From NCBI GenBank assembly GCA_001776635.1, contig MFCP01000027.1, positions 1 to 36,583 on the forward strand: a DNA stretch of 36,583 nucleotides. Direction: 5' to 3'. Shown piece by piece: positions 16,368 through 24,468 of this stretch. The notes beneath the pieces are model-generated. The model was not told the origin of the DNA. It searched no databases and was given only the letters and a program-made list of their open reading frames with translations. The translations under genes and the position numbers were made by a program. The stretch is from Candidatus Daviesbacteria bacterium RIFCSPHIGHO2_01_FULL_40_11 (GTDB lineage Bacteria; Patescibacteriota; Microgenomatia; Daviesbacterales; UBA10151). Every line of letters begins with the position of its first letter. The first letter of the stretch is position 1.

Positions 16368-16661
16368 AGGTAATACAACCTTAGTAATCTTAGACCTGTA
16401 ACCGGTAGTTCTTCTGTAGTTTGCCTTAGCATGAAATTTACTGACTCTGATTTTTCTGCCCTTTACATCCTCAAGACGTTTCAAAGTCAAGCCATCTTTT
16501 AAATGGGGTCTGCCTATCTTTAATTTACCATCCTCTGATAAAAGCAAAACATTAACCTCTAACTCCTGATCGGACCCCTTTTGCAAGGCAACTTCTAAGC
16601 TTTGGCCTGGTATCACCTTATACTGTTTCCCAGAAATTTCACAAATTGCATAATTTAACAT
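16353..16661 (-). CDS. rplU: 50S ribosomal protein L21
   Basis: 102 residues, the normal L21 length. The start MLNYAICEISGKQYKVIPGQ matches the family's YAI-x-x-GGKQYKV opening, and the end has KFHAKANYRRTTGYRSK, the rRNA-binding signature. I use the ATG at 16659-16661, not the longer frame starting at 16697, because TAAAAT sits 7 nt upstream. It lies 10 nt after the rodA stop; the canonical rplU-rpmA pair is kept. Confidence 0.94.
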   Translation of the reverse strand: MLNYAICEISGKQYKVIPGQSLEVALQKGSDQELEVNVLLLSEDGKLKIGRPHLKDGLTLKRLEDVKGRKIRVSKFHAKANYRRTTGYRSKITKVVLPVKKT

Positions 16662-16668
16662 GGGTTCG

Positions 16669-16697
16669 ATTTTACCTTTTTCTTGCACAAGATGCAA
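16669..16697 (-). promoter_or_regulatory. Promoter of rplU
   Basis: TTGCAT (16692-16697), 17-bp spacer, TAAAAT (16669-16674), then 7 nt to the ATG. It overlaps the last codons of rodA. The -35 and spacer also hold a small inverted repeat TTGCA/TGCAA. Confidence 0.6.
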
Positions 16698-17718
16698 CCA
16701 TCCCGAGTAACAAGAAAGTTGCCACTATCGAACTTCCCCCATACGAAATTAACGGTAAAGTAATGCCTGTTATCGGCAGAAGTCCCACATTCATTCCAAT
16801 ATTCACGAAAACCTGAAATAAAAACATTGATACTACACCCATCACCACCAAAAGGCTAAATGAATTATTTACCCGTTGGGCCACTCTCAAAAAGTAGAAG
16901 AGTAGAAATAGATACAGCGACAAAATCAACAAAGAACCTACAAATCCCATCTCCTCTGCAATGGACGCAAATATAAAATCGGTCCTAAATTCTGGTAAGA
17001 ATTGTAATCTTGATTGAGTACCCCTTCCCAAACCCCTTCCGAAAAGTTCCCCGGATCCCACTGCAATTGTTGATTGTATTAGATTATAACCTTTGCCCAA
17101 GGGATCAGACTCCGGTGCCAGGAAGCTTAAAATTCGCTCCCTTTGATAATCGTGTAGGAACGACCAGCTTGTGGGAATTACAAAGATGAAAATTGCCGCG
17201 AGTATCAATATCTTTCTGATGGAAATATGTGTTACAAGCAATATCCCAAGCCATATTGCAATCAAAGTAAGCGCCGAACCTAGATCCGGCTGTTTAAAAA
17301 CTAATACGAAGGATGGGGCAAACCAAAGCAAGCTTTTTAGGATATTCAACCAATTCGGAGAATGCTCTGACCAAAATTTTGCCAACATCAGTATCAAAAT
17401 TGGTTTGGCAAATTCGGAAGGCTGAATATTAAATATTCCTAGAGGAATCCAACGAAGCGCTCCTCTTGTTTCAATGCCTAAAATTAACACAGCAACAAGC
17501 ACTATCAAAATAAAAATATATAATGGTTTAATCAGGTTTCTTAGTGACTCCAGCTCTATTTGTGAAACAAGGAAAAAAAATACTATGCCTATACCAGTAA
17601 ATATTAATTGTTGTAAAGCTAGCTCTTTTGAAGAAGAATAAATGACGAGTATGCCCACAGATACCAGCAACAAACTAACCAGACTTATGGGCAAGTTAAT
17701 ATTACCTAGATTTCTCAT
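16672..17718 (-). CDS. rodA: SEDS-family peptidoglycan glycosyltransferase RodA
   Basis: 348 residues, about ten membrane helices. SEDS signatures: RGALRWIPLGIFNIQPSEF, ERILSFLAPESDPLGKGY, SGELFGRGLGRG and FRTDFIFASIAEEMGFVGS, the last with the expected catalytic Asp. ITGITLPLISYGGSS closes the family pattern. RodA polymerises lipid II during elongation. It is a second SEDS protein besides ftsW in the dcw cluster; the RTDFIFA form and the position outside dcw favour RodA. No mreBCD or partner PBP2 lies next to it, so FtsI is the only transpeptidase in the window. Confidence 0.9.
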   Translation of the reverse strand: MRNLGNINLPISLVSLLLVSVGILVIYSSSKELALQQLIFTGIGIVFFFLVSQIELESLRNLIKPLYIFILIVLVAVLILGIETRGALRWIPLGIFNIQPSEFAKPILILMLAKFWSEHSPNWLNILKSLLWFAPSFVLVFKQPDLGSALTLIAIWLGILLVTHISIRKILILAAIFIFVIPTSWSFLHDYQRERILSFLAPESDPLGKGYNLIQSTIAVGSGELFGRGLGRGTQSRLQFLPEFRTDFIFASIAEEMGFVGSLLILSLYLFLLFYFLRVAQRVNNSFSLLVVMGVVSMFLFQVFVNIGMNVGLLPITGITLPLISYGGSSIVATFLLLGMVASCARKR

Positions 17719-17729
17719 TATAAATATAG

Positions 17730-17750
17730 ATCCCGTATCAAGTACGGGAT
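17730..17750. repeat. REP-like palindrome between ileS and rodA
   Basis: ATCCCGTA (17730-17737), TCAAG, TACGGGAT (17743-17750): a perfect 8-bp stem with 5-nt loop in the 39-bp ileS-rodA gap. The asymmetric TCAAG centre is typical of short interspersed palindromes in many bacteria (from memory). A T-tract is missing, so it is not a standard terminator. Confidence 0.6.
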
Positions 17751-17757
17751 GATACTA

Positions 17758-20571
17758 TTACGTCACCTTAAGGACTTTAAACTCTGAGCCTTCTTCTATT
17801 GAAATAGAAGCTGTACCTGCAAGAATTTGTTTTTCAAAGGATCTAGGCCATGATGTAGCCATAATTTTTGTCTTATCAGTCAAGGTTAAACCTTGCTCTT
17901 TTCTAAGCTGCTGTATTTGTCTGATTAAATCCCTTGCTTCGCCTTCTTCTTTCAGTTCTTGGGTAATTTTAGTATCCAAATCAACTTTCGGCTCCGGCGA
18001 TGGGGACTTTTGGTATTCAACCTTTTTTACATTGAGCTCTTCTGCAAGAATTTTCTCTAACTGCTCACTTAGTCTCTCCGGTGATTTGTATGAAACAGAA
18101 GCTAAAGGTTGTCTTAATTTAATCCCTCCCTCTTTTCTTTTAGCATGCCCAACTTCTGCAATTTTGCGAACTTTCGCCATATCTTTCATTAAATCTTCAT
18201 CCAACAATTCTTTACTAATCTCCGGAAAATCTTGCAGATGGACTGATTCTTCGTCTGTTAAACCTTTAAACATATCTTCTGTAATAAAAGGTACAAGTGG
18301 CGCTGCCAACTTAGCTACCGTCACCAGTACCTCATACATAACCGAGAGCGATGTGTTTCTGTCTAAAGGATCTGCCGAGAAATCAACCCTATCCCTTGAT
18401 CTTCGAATATACCAGGTCGAGAAATCATTTAATATAAATTCCTTCGTGTATTTAACGATATCCGTGGTATTGTACCCCCCATATGCTTTTCTTAAATCAG
18501 CAATCAACTGTGTTAATTTCGAAAGAATCCATCTGTCCAAAACCGTTAATTTACGGTCTCCACCATCAAGACTCCAATCGGATAAATTCGCATACTCTAC
18601 AAAAAACTTATAAGTATTCCAAAACACCAAGAGAAATCTGTACGCTTCCGCTACTCCTTCTTCGCTGAAATTGATATCCTCTCCTTTCATAATGGGAGCT
18701 CCCATAAAATAAACCCTCATCGCATCGCCTCCATATTTCTCCAAAATCACTTTAGGATCAGGATAATTACCAAAGTTTTTGCTCATCTTCCTGCCGTCTG
18801 TTCCCAGAAGAACTCCTGTAACCACTGCGTTCTTAAAGGCATTTGAACCGTAAAGGGCCGTAGAGAGAACATGGAGTACATAAAACCAGGCCCTGATTTG
18901 GCCTGTGTACTCAACTATAAAATCCGGAGGAAAAAATTCTTCCAGTTTAATATCTGCTTTAAAAGGAAAATGCCTCTCCGCAAAAGGAGCAGATCCTGCT
19001 TCAGTCCAACTATCCAAAACCTCAGGTACTCTTCGGGCTTGTTTCCCACATTTTTCGCATTTGACTATCACTTCATCAATCTCCGGTTTATGTAAATCAG
19101 TTATTTTTTCGCCTGAATGCTCTTCCAGCTCGGCAATAGAACCGGGCACAAACCTTTCCCCACATTCGCACTCCCAAACCGGCACAGGGGAACCCCAATA
19201 TCTGCTTCTTGAAATGTTCCAATCAGGAGCAGCTTCCAAACTCTTTAAAAACCGACCGTGCTTAAAATGTTTGGGAAACCAATTTACCATCTCATTTGTC
19301 TTTTTCATTTGGTCTTTGAGTAGTTGTACATTAACAAACCAGGCATCTTGAGGGGCATAAAATAAGCGGGTTGCGCATCTCCAACAATGTGGCACACTGT
19401 GGATATAGTCGTCTATCCTGTATATAAATCCCCGGTCCTTTAAGTCCTCAAGCACTAACTTATCGGCCTTCAGGTAATACATCCCGCCAAATTTTGGCAC
19501 AAAATCTTTTACTGTTCCTTCTTCATCCACATGCATTACCATCTGAATATTTTCCTTTTGCATCAGAGCCAAATCTTCTTCACCATATGGGGCAAGAGTT
19601 ACTACTCCTGTGCCTTCTTCGCCGGTAACGAACTCATCGCCAACTATAATAAACGCCTTCTTACCAGAATCAATCTTGTAAAAATCGTAATGGGGTATAA
19701 ATTCTTTACCAATTAATTCACTACCTTTAAATTCTTCCAATACCTTGTAGGATTCTTCTTTTAGCATTTTAACTGTACCTTTTGCAAGGATATAGTTTTC
19801 ACTACCCTGTGAGACTTTTACATAGGTAAGTTCGGGGTTAACTGCCAAAGCTGAAGTCACCAATTTGTTCCAAGGGGTAGTTGACCAGGCAAGCAGGAAA
19901 GTATTTTTCTCACCCTTTAAGGAATACTTATACACTGCCGTAGACTCTGTCACATCCTTATAATTATCCGCATCCATGGCCACTTCGAAATTGGAAATCG
20001 GGGTTGAGCAATGGGGGCAAAAGAGTGAAACCCGCAGGCCTTTGTAGATTAAATTCTTCTCATACATCTGCTTAAATACCCACATCACCGTTTCCATGTA
20101 AGGCAAATCCATAGTTCTGTAAGCATTTTTGAAATCTACCCATCTGCCTATATGATCCACATACCACTCCCACTCGGAAGAAACATTGTTAACATATGCC
20201 TTACAAGCTTCAATGAATTTCTTAACCCCAATTTTCTCTTCTATATCTCTTTTTCTCGTGACCCCCAACTGCTCCTCAACCTTATTTTCTGCGGGTAGGC
20301 CGTGACAATCCCATCCCCAAACGCGCCTTACCCGAAAGCCTTTCATTGTCCAGTATCTGGGAAAGATATCTTTTGGCACCCAGGGTAGAATATTTCCATA
20401 ATGAGGCATCCCGGTAATAAACGGCGGGCCATCTAAAAAGTTCCAATCCCCATTAGGTGCTTTTTTCTCCAGTGATTTTTCAAAAATCTTTTCCTCTTTC
20501 CAGAATTTAAGAATATTTTCTTCAACTTGTGCAAAATCAACTTGTGAAGAGACTGGTTTAAACTTTTGCAT
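17758..20571 (-). CDS. ileS: Isoleucyl-tRNA synthetase, type 2 (eukaryote-like)
   Basis: 937 residues. Class I synthetase with FLDGPPFITGMPHYGNILP (HIGH-motif region, HYGN at 57-60) and GRKMSKNFGNYPDP (KMSKS-type motif at 595-599). The editing domain shows STTPWNKLVTSALAVNP. WGWDCHGLPAENKVEEQLG and DSWTEAGSAPFAE identify IleRS and not ValRS or LeuRS. HYG in place of HIG, and the -NYPDP tail after KMSK, place it in the type 2 clade, often mupirocin-insensitive. GAGG is 4 nt before the ATG at 20569-20571. No T-box is visible upstream. Confidence 0.93.
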   Translation of the reverse strand: MQKFKPVSSQVDFAQVEENILKFWKEEKIFEKSLEKKAPNGDWNFLDGPPFITGMPHYGNILPWVPKDIFPRYWTMKGFRVRRVWGWDCHGLPAENKVEEQLGVTRKRDIEEKIGVKKFIEACKAYVNNVSSEWEWYVDHIGRWVDFKNAYRTMDLPYMETVMWVFKQMYEKNLIYKGLRVSLFCPHCSTPISNFEVAMDADNYKDVTESTAVYKYSLKGEKNTFLLAWSTTPWNKLVTSALAVNPELTYVKVSQGSENYILAKGTVKMLKEESYKVLEEFKGSELIGKEFIPHYDFYKIDSGKKAFIIVGDEFVTGEEGTGVVTLAPYGEEDLALMQKENIQMVMHVDEEGTVKDFVPKFGGMYYLKADKLVLEDLKDRGFIYRIDDYIHSVPHCWRCATRLFYAPQDAWFVNVQLLKDQMKKTNEMVNWFPKHFKHGRFLKSLEAAPDWNISRSRYWGSPVPVWECECGERFVPGSIAELEEHSGEKITDLHKPEIDEVIVKCEKCGKQARRVPEVLDSWTEAGSAPFAERHFPFKADIKLEEFFPPDFIVEYTGQIRAWFYVLHVLSTALYGSNAFKNAVVTGVLLGTDGRKMSKNFGNYPDPKVILEKYGGDAMRVYFMGAPIMKGEDINFSEEGVAEAYRFLLVFWNTYKFFVEYANLSDWSLDGGDRKLTVLDRWILSKLTQLIADLRKAYGGYNTTDIVKYTKEFILNDFSTWYIRRSRDRVDFSADPLDRNTSLSVMYEVLVTVAKLAAPLVPFITEDMFKGLTDEESVHLQDFPEISKELLDEDLMKDMAKVRKIAEVGHAKRKEGGIKLRQPLASVSYKSPERLSEQLEKILAEELNVKKVEYQKSPSPEPKVDLDTKITQELKEEGEARDLIRQIQQLRKEQGLTLTDKTKIMATSWPRSFEKQILAGTASISIEEGSEFKVLKVT

Positions 20572-20614
20572 ACGACCTCAATTCTAACAAAAACCCATTG
20601 GTTTAACTAGTTAC

Positions 20615-20830
20615 TTAAGTTTTTATGTTGCTCTCTTTAACCATCTTTTGACGGAATGGACAATCATAAATACTTACATCAATCGAGGAAGGTTCATGGT
20701 ATTTTGGTCCTGTGAGGGCATATGTTGGTCTATGAATCAATCGGGCCCTCCCAGCTTTATAACGCGTACATATCCTTCCTGGCTCTTCTGGACAGTTGTC
20801 ACATCTGTATAAATCAGGTTCTCTTTCCAT
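20615..20830 (-). CDS. Small Cys-containing protein, function unknown
   Basis: 71 residues with a possible metal site: CDNC near the N-terminus (Cys10, Cys13), Cys21 and Cys57 in YDCPF. The middle is Arg/His/Tyr-rich. I do not recognise the family. It sits between the ftsZ terminators and ileS on the same strand; its ATG is 11 nt after the T-tract of terminator 2, with no good Shine-Dalgarno and no clear -10 box. The gap to ileS contains a weak AAACC/GGTTT hairpin followed by T residues. It could be a zinc-ribbon-like protein or a chance ORF; the Cys spacing favours the former. Confidence 0.5.
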   Translation of the reverse strand: MEREPDLYRCDNCPEEPGRICTRYKAGRARLIHRPTYALTGPKYHEPSSIDVSIYDCPFRQKMVKESNIKT

Positions 20831-20841
20831 ATTTTTTCCAC

Positions 20842-20866
20842 AAAAAAACCTCCCGTTTTTGGGAGG
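20842..20866 (-). terminator. Rho-independent terminator T2 downstream of ftsZ
   Basis: On the minus strand CCTCCC, loop AAAAAC, GGGAGG, then seven T. A strong intrinsic terminator, located 11 nt before the small Cys-protein start. The stem alone also forms on the plus strand but with a poorer T-tract. Confidence 0.8.
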
Positions 20867-20901
20867 CTTTTGCCTTTTCTTACATAGCTAAAAGCTACAC
20901 G

Positions 20902-20923
20902 AAAAAGCCTCCCTTCTTGGAGG
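20902..20923 (-). terminator. Rho-independent terminator T1 downstream of ftsZ
   Basis: On the minus strand CCTCC, loop AAGAAG, GGAGG, C and five T. It lies about 80 nt after the ftsZ stop and probably ends the dcw operon. Its 3' arm can instead pair over 11 bp with the 5' arm of T2. Confidence 0.7.
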
Positions 20924-21000
20924 TAATAATTGTAATAATAATTTCTGTTCTTAGTGTAAACATGACTTTTATTCTAATAAAATTAGATTCTCCTGTCAAT

Positions 21001-22164
21001 TTAGCGATTTGACCTTAAAAATGCTGGGATTTCTAAGTCTTCTTCGTCTTCCTCTACTTTTCGCTCTTCTTTCTCTTCCTCCGATTCGGATCCTCCCTCA
21101 GTAACTTGAGAATCAACTGGCGGTGAATTTGTATCTGAAAAAGCAAGTGGTTGAGCTTGCAGAGAAGCAGATCCTATGCCGCTACCAATATACTCCCGTA
21201 GTCTTCTCCTTGTTTCATCAAACCCTGTTGCAATTACAGAGATTTTTATTTGATCCAATTGATCTTCTTTAATGGTTGCACCAAATATGATGTTGGCATC
21301 AGGATCTGCAGCTTGGGCAATAATTTGGGCCGCCTCATTAACTTCTGTCATAGAGAGATCGGATCCACCCACAATATTGAAAAGGACCCCTTTCGCGCCT
21401 TCTATTGAAACTTCGAGCAAAGGAGAAGCTATTGCCATTCTAGCCGCCGCGGCGGCTCTATTCTCACCGCCAGCAACACCTATTCCCATGAGAGCTGATC
21501 CGGCATTAGACATAATAGTCTTAACATCTGCAAAATCAACATTGATAAGTCCCGGCATCGTGATGAGGTCCGAAATACCCTGGACACCCTGACCCAGTAC
21601 CGAATCTGCCAACTTAAATGCCTCTTGTAAAGTCATATTTTTCTCAACAGTTTCTAATAACCTTTGATTCGGAATAATAATCAAAGCATCTACCTGACCT
21701 TTAAGTTTCTCGATTCCCTCCTCTGCCACCACCATTCTTCTGGTGCCCTCAAAGGCAAAAGGCTTGGTAACCACAGCCACAGTCAAAGCACCAACGGTTC
21801 TCGCAACGGAAGCCACAATTGGTATAGAACCTGTCCCAGTTCCCCCACCCATGCCTGCAGTTATAAATACCATATCAGCGTCCTGTAAAACATCTTGGAG
21901 TTTCTGTGTGGATTCTTCGGCGGCCTGTTTTCCTACTTCCGGATCTCCGCCTGAACCTAAACCGCGGGTTAGGTTTTCACCAATTTGAACCTTGGTAGGA
22001 GATTGGTTATTCATTAAAGCCTGCGCATCGGTATTAACAGCAACAAATTCCACTCCTTGCATTTGTTGCAGGGAGATCATTGAATTTAAAGAATTAGAGC
22101 CGCCGCCGCCAAGTCCCATCACCTTAATTTTTGCAAATCTCTGGACGTCCGGTTTTATAAGCAT
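21001..22164 (-). CDS. ftsZ: Cell division GTPase FtsZ
   Basis: 387 residues. Tubulin/FtsZ GTPase: GLGGGGSNSLNSM near the N-terminus, VNTDAQAL, the signature GMGGGTGTG (104-112) and the synergy-loop motif NVDFADVKTIM needed for GTP hydrolysis in the filament. After a Glu-rich linker it ends EIPAFLRSNR, the conserved peptide that binds FtsA. It forms the Z-ring. The leader has AAGGA 9 nt before the ATG, a 17-bp-spaced promoter and an 8-bp hairpin, so it is transcribed both from the dcw run and on its own. Confidence 0.97.
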   Translation of the reverse strand: MLIKPDVQRFAKIKVMGLGGGGSNSLNSMISLQQMQGVEFVAVNTDAQALMNNQSPTKVQIGENLTRGLGSGGDPEVGKQAAEESTQKLQDVLQDADMVFITAGMGGGTGTGSIPIVASVARTVGALTVAVVTKPFAFEGTRRMVVAEEGIEKLKGQVDALIIIPNQRLLETVEKNMTLQEAFKLADSVLGQGVQGISDLITMPGLINVDFADVKTIMSNAGSALMGIGVAGGENRAAAAARMAIASPLLEVSIEGAKGVLFNIVGGSDLSMTEVNEAAQIIAQAADPDANIIFGATIKEDQLDQIKISVIATGFDETRRRLREYIGSGIGSASLQAQPLAFSDTNSPPVDSQVTEGGSESEEEKEERKVEEDEEDLEIPAFLRSNR

Positions 22165-22187
22165 AAATTTTTCCTTTTAAAATTTAA

Positions 22188-22211
22188 GCTTGAAAACGAA
22201 GTCTTTCAAGC
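22188..22211 (-). promoter_or_regulatory. Hairpin in the ftsZ 5' leader
   Basis: GCTTGAAA and TTTCAAGC form an 8-bp stem with an 8-nt loop, ending about 24 nt before the ftsZ ATG, just ahead of the Shine-Dalgarno. No T-tract of terminator quality. It may stabilise the mRNA or control translation. Confidence 0.5.
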
Positions 22212-22255
22212 GGTGCTTTCAAACTCCGTTCATAAGCATAGGTTATTTTGAGGGC

Positions 22256-22284
22256 ATTCTAACAAATGAATATTGTCTTTGCAA
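22256..22284 (-). promoter_or_regulatory. Promoter of ftsZ
   Basis: TTGCAA (22279-22284), 17-bp spacer, TAGAAT (22256-22261), giving a leader of about 85 nt in the 186-bp ftsA-ftsZ gap. The upstream part of that gap holds no other recognisable signal. Confidence 0.55.
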
Positions 22285-22350
22285 CCCCCCTTCTGACAGA
22301 TCAAAAATAAGTGATTGACAGTCCGACAAGCTCACTGCAAGCCCAAAAAA

Positions 22351-23652
22351 TCAAGGCAGAAATGATTTTATTAAGTCAATTCCTTTTTGTATCATTCCTT
22401 TGATAGGCAGACTTGCTGAAAGAACTGGTATGTGCAATTGTCCTTGTGGACCCTGTGTTGCCCCGTAAAGAATCAAACCTGCTGAAGTTGCAAATGAGGG
22501 TGATTCTACCTCTTCCACAAGTCCCGACAAACCCTCAATGTTACCCACTCTTGCCGGAAATCCTAATGCATACTTTGCTTGTTCCAAAGTCCCAACGGTT
22601 AAAGCTCCACCCCCACAGATTACCAAACCTGATGGTACCTGTGTACCAAAACCACTTTTTTTAATTTCCTTGCCCACAAATTTAAATATCTCTTGCAAAC
22701 GAGGTTTGATAATCCCATCAACCACAGCTTTACGGGAAATTTTTTGTATGTCCTCGATAATACCCAATGCCTTAATGTCTATCGCCTCTTCATCTTTCTT
22801 CTTGTTATTTAATGTTGTCTTGCTGCTTTCTTCCAGTCCCTCTGAGACTGCAGGAGTTTTTGGTAGTTTCCCTAAAGATAATTTAATTTTTTCTGCAGAT
22901 TCCAAAGAAACGCGAAGTCCCACTGCCATATCAGAAGTAATATGGCGCGCGCCAATGGGAATAACAGATGAATAAGCGGTGGAACCGTCTATAAAAATTA
23001 CCACATCGGTTGTTTCTCCCCCTATATCCACTAACACTACACCCAGTTCCTTCTCTGTATCTGAAAGTACCGCCAAAGCGGAAGCGATACCGGAAAAAAC
23101 CAATTCCGTAACATCTATACCAACTTGGGAAACGCATTTAACAAGATTTCTCATAGAGGTCGTAGAACCGGTAATTATATGTGTTTCTGTTTCCAATCTT
23201 ACCCCGGTCATTCCTATCGGATCCTTGATACCTTCCTGCCCATCAACTGTGAAAGTACGCGGAATCACATGAAGGATTTCTCTTGATGAAGGAAGCGGAA
23301 TTGCCCGGGCCGCATCATTTACTCTACGGATGTCAGACTCTTTAATCTCCTCTTCGGGTTCAGAAACAGCTACTACCGCATGCTGATTGATGCTTTCTAT
23401 CTGGGGGCCGCCTAATGATACAAAGGCCTGTGAAATAGAGTAGCCGGCCATTCTCTCTGCTGACTCAACAGATTCTGTTATTGCAGCAATAGCTTCTTCA
23501 ATATCCACAACTTGGGTTTTCTTAACGCCCTTTGAGGGAGTTGTAGAAACACCAATTAGATTGATCTTTCCACTCTCTTCGACTGAAGCAATAAGGGTAG
23601 CTATTTTGGATGAGCCAACATCTATTCCGCAGATAACTCGATCTTTAGCCAT
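22351..23652 (-). CDS. ftsA: Cell division actin-like protein FtsA
   Basis: 433 residues of the actin/Hsp70 ATPase superfamily. ICGIDVGSSKIATLIA is the phosphate-1 motif, VVLVDIGGETTDVVIF phosphate-2, and VICGGGALTVG the adenosine motif. The FtsA-specific 1C domain is in the expected place (AFVSLGGPQIESIN onward). The C-terminus, IKGMIQKGIDLIKSFLP, is an amphipathic helix that would bind the membrane. It anchors FtsZ via the EIPAFL tail. It starts 3 nt after the ftsQ stop. Confidence 0.95.
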   Translation of the reverse strand: MAKDRVICGIDVGSSKIATLIASVEESGKINLIGVSTTPSKGVKKTQVVDIEEAIAAITESVESAERMAGYSISQAFVSLGGPQIESINQHAVVAVSEPEEEIKESDIRRVNDAARAIPLPSSREILHVIPRTFTVDGQEGIKDPIGMTGVRLETETHIITGSTTSMRNLVKCVSQVGIDVTELVFSGIASALAVLSDTEKELGVVLVDIGGETTDVVIFIDGSTAYSSVIPIGARHITSDMAVGLRVSLESAEKIKLSLGKLPKTPAVSEGLEESSKTTLNNKKKDEEAIDIKALGIIEDIQKISRKAVVDGIIKPRLQEIFKFVGKEIKKSGFGTQVPSGLVICGGGALTVGTLEQAKYALGFPARVGNIEGLSGLVEEVESPSFATSAGLILYGATQGPQGQLHIPVLSASLPIKGMIQKGIDLIKSFLP

Positions 23653-23655
23653 AAA

Positions 23656-24456
23656 CTATTTTTTAGGGGCAAATTTTACAATGGGTTTATCAAATCTTAA
23701 ATCGATAAACTCCAGTTCTTTCAAATCTATTTTAGCTTCTGCGAGGATCAATTGTAAAGATGCAATTTGTACATCTACTCTATCATCTAGTAGAAATATT
23801 ACCCTGGGATAAGAAAATATAATAAAAAAATTATCCAAAACTACCGACGTTTTTACATCCAGTCCAAATGTTTTTACTTTATCCAGAATTTTCAAACTGT
23901 TTTTTGTATTATCTCCTTCCGGTTCTTTCCCCAAAGAAAGATTTACATCTTTGATAAAAATATTTGGGATATTAAACCTCCCTGTACTTTTGGAAAAAAT
24001 TACCCCCTCGCTGTCTATTAAATAAGCATCCTGAGACTCCTTAGCGCTCGGTGTGGCAATATTTTCCAAAATGGAAGACGAACTTGCTTCCTTATTTTGT
24101 AATAACATCAAAGTAGCAACAGGTTGTCTACCGCTAATCTTTATTTTGATCTTATTGGGGAAAACTAAAGATAAATCAACATTCCTAATACAAATAAATT
24201 TTGCCTTTAGATTTTTTTTAATATTTTCAAAATTAATGAGAAAAACATTGTGTCCGATAATGTTTGTAGAATTTCTTATCTGGGTTTCATCAGTACATTC
24301 AAGCTGACTGTTACTTATTTCAACTTGGGTTATATTAAGAAGTCCCCATTTAAAAACAACAAATACTAAGGAGCTTACAAAAAGAATAGGGATCACCCAA
24401 TAAATTTTAGTCCAGTTACCAGAAAATCTCTTCTTGGATTTTCTTTTTCTCCACAT
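23656..24456 (-). CDS. ftsQ: Cell division protein FtsQ/DivIB
   Basis: 266 residues. A very basic N-terminal tail (Arg/Lys-rich, 1-13) leads to one membrane helix (about 18-36), then a POTRA-like domain (LLNITQVEISNS to IKIKISGRQPVAT) and the FtsQ beta domain with LIDSEGVIF. It is a bitopic divisome protein that works with FtsL. The sequence is divergent, as usual for FtsQ, but position between murG and ftsA supports the call. Its own consensus -10 overlaps the murG stop. Confidence 0.85.
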   Translation of the reverse strand: MWRKRKSKKRFSGNWTKIYWVIPILFVSSLVFVVFKWGLLNITQVEISNSQLECTDETQIRNSTNIIGHNVFLINFENIKKNLKAKFICIRNVDLSLVFPNKIKIKISGRQPVATLMLLQNKEASSSSILENIATPSAKESQDAYLIDSEGVIFSKSTGRFNIPNIFIKDVNLSLGKEPEGDNTKNSLKILDKVKTFGLDVKTSVVLDNFFIIFSYPRVIFLLDDRVDVQIASLQLILAEAKIDLKELEFIDLRFDKPIVKFAPKK

Positions 24457-24462
24457 ACTTAC

Positions 24463-24468
24463 ATTATA
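24463..24468 (-). promoter_or_regulatory. -10 box of ftsQ, leaderless spacing
   Basis: Consensus TATAAT exactly 6 nt before the ftsQ ATG; the murG stop TAA lies inside it. The -35 region is poor. Confidence 0.5.

Noticed and set aside
20572-20614. T-box leader for ileS
   Set aside because: Only 43 nt and no specifier loop or T-box sequence.
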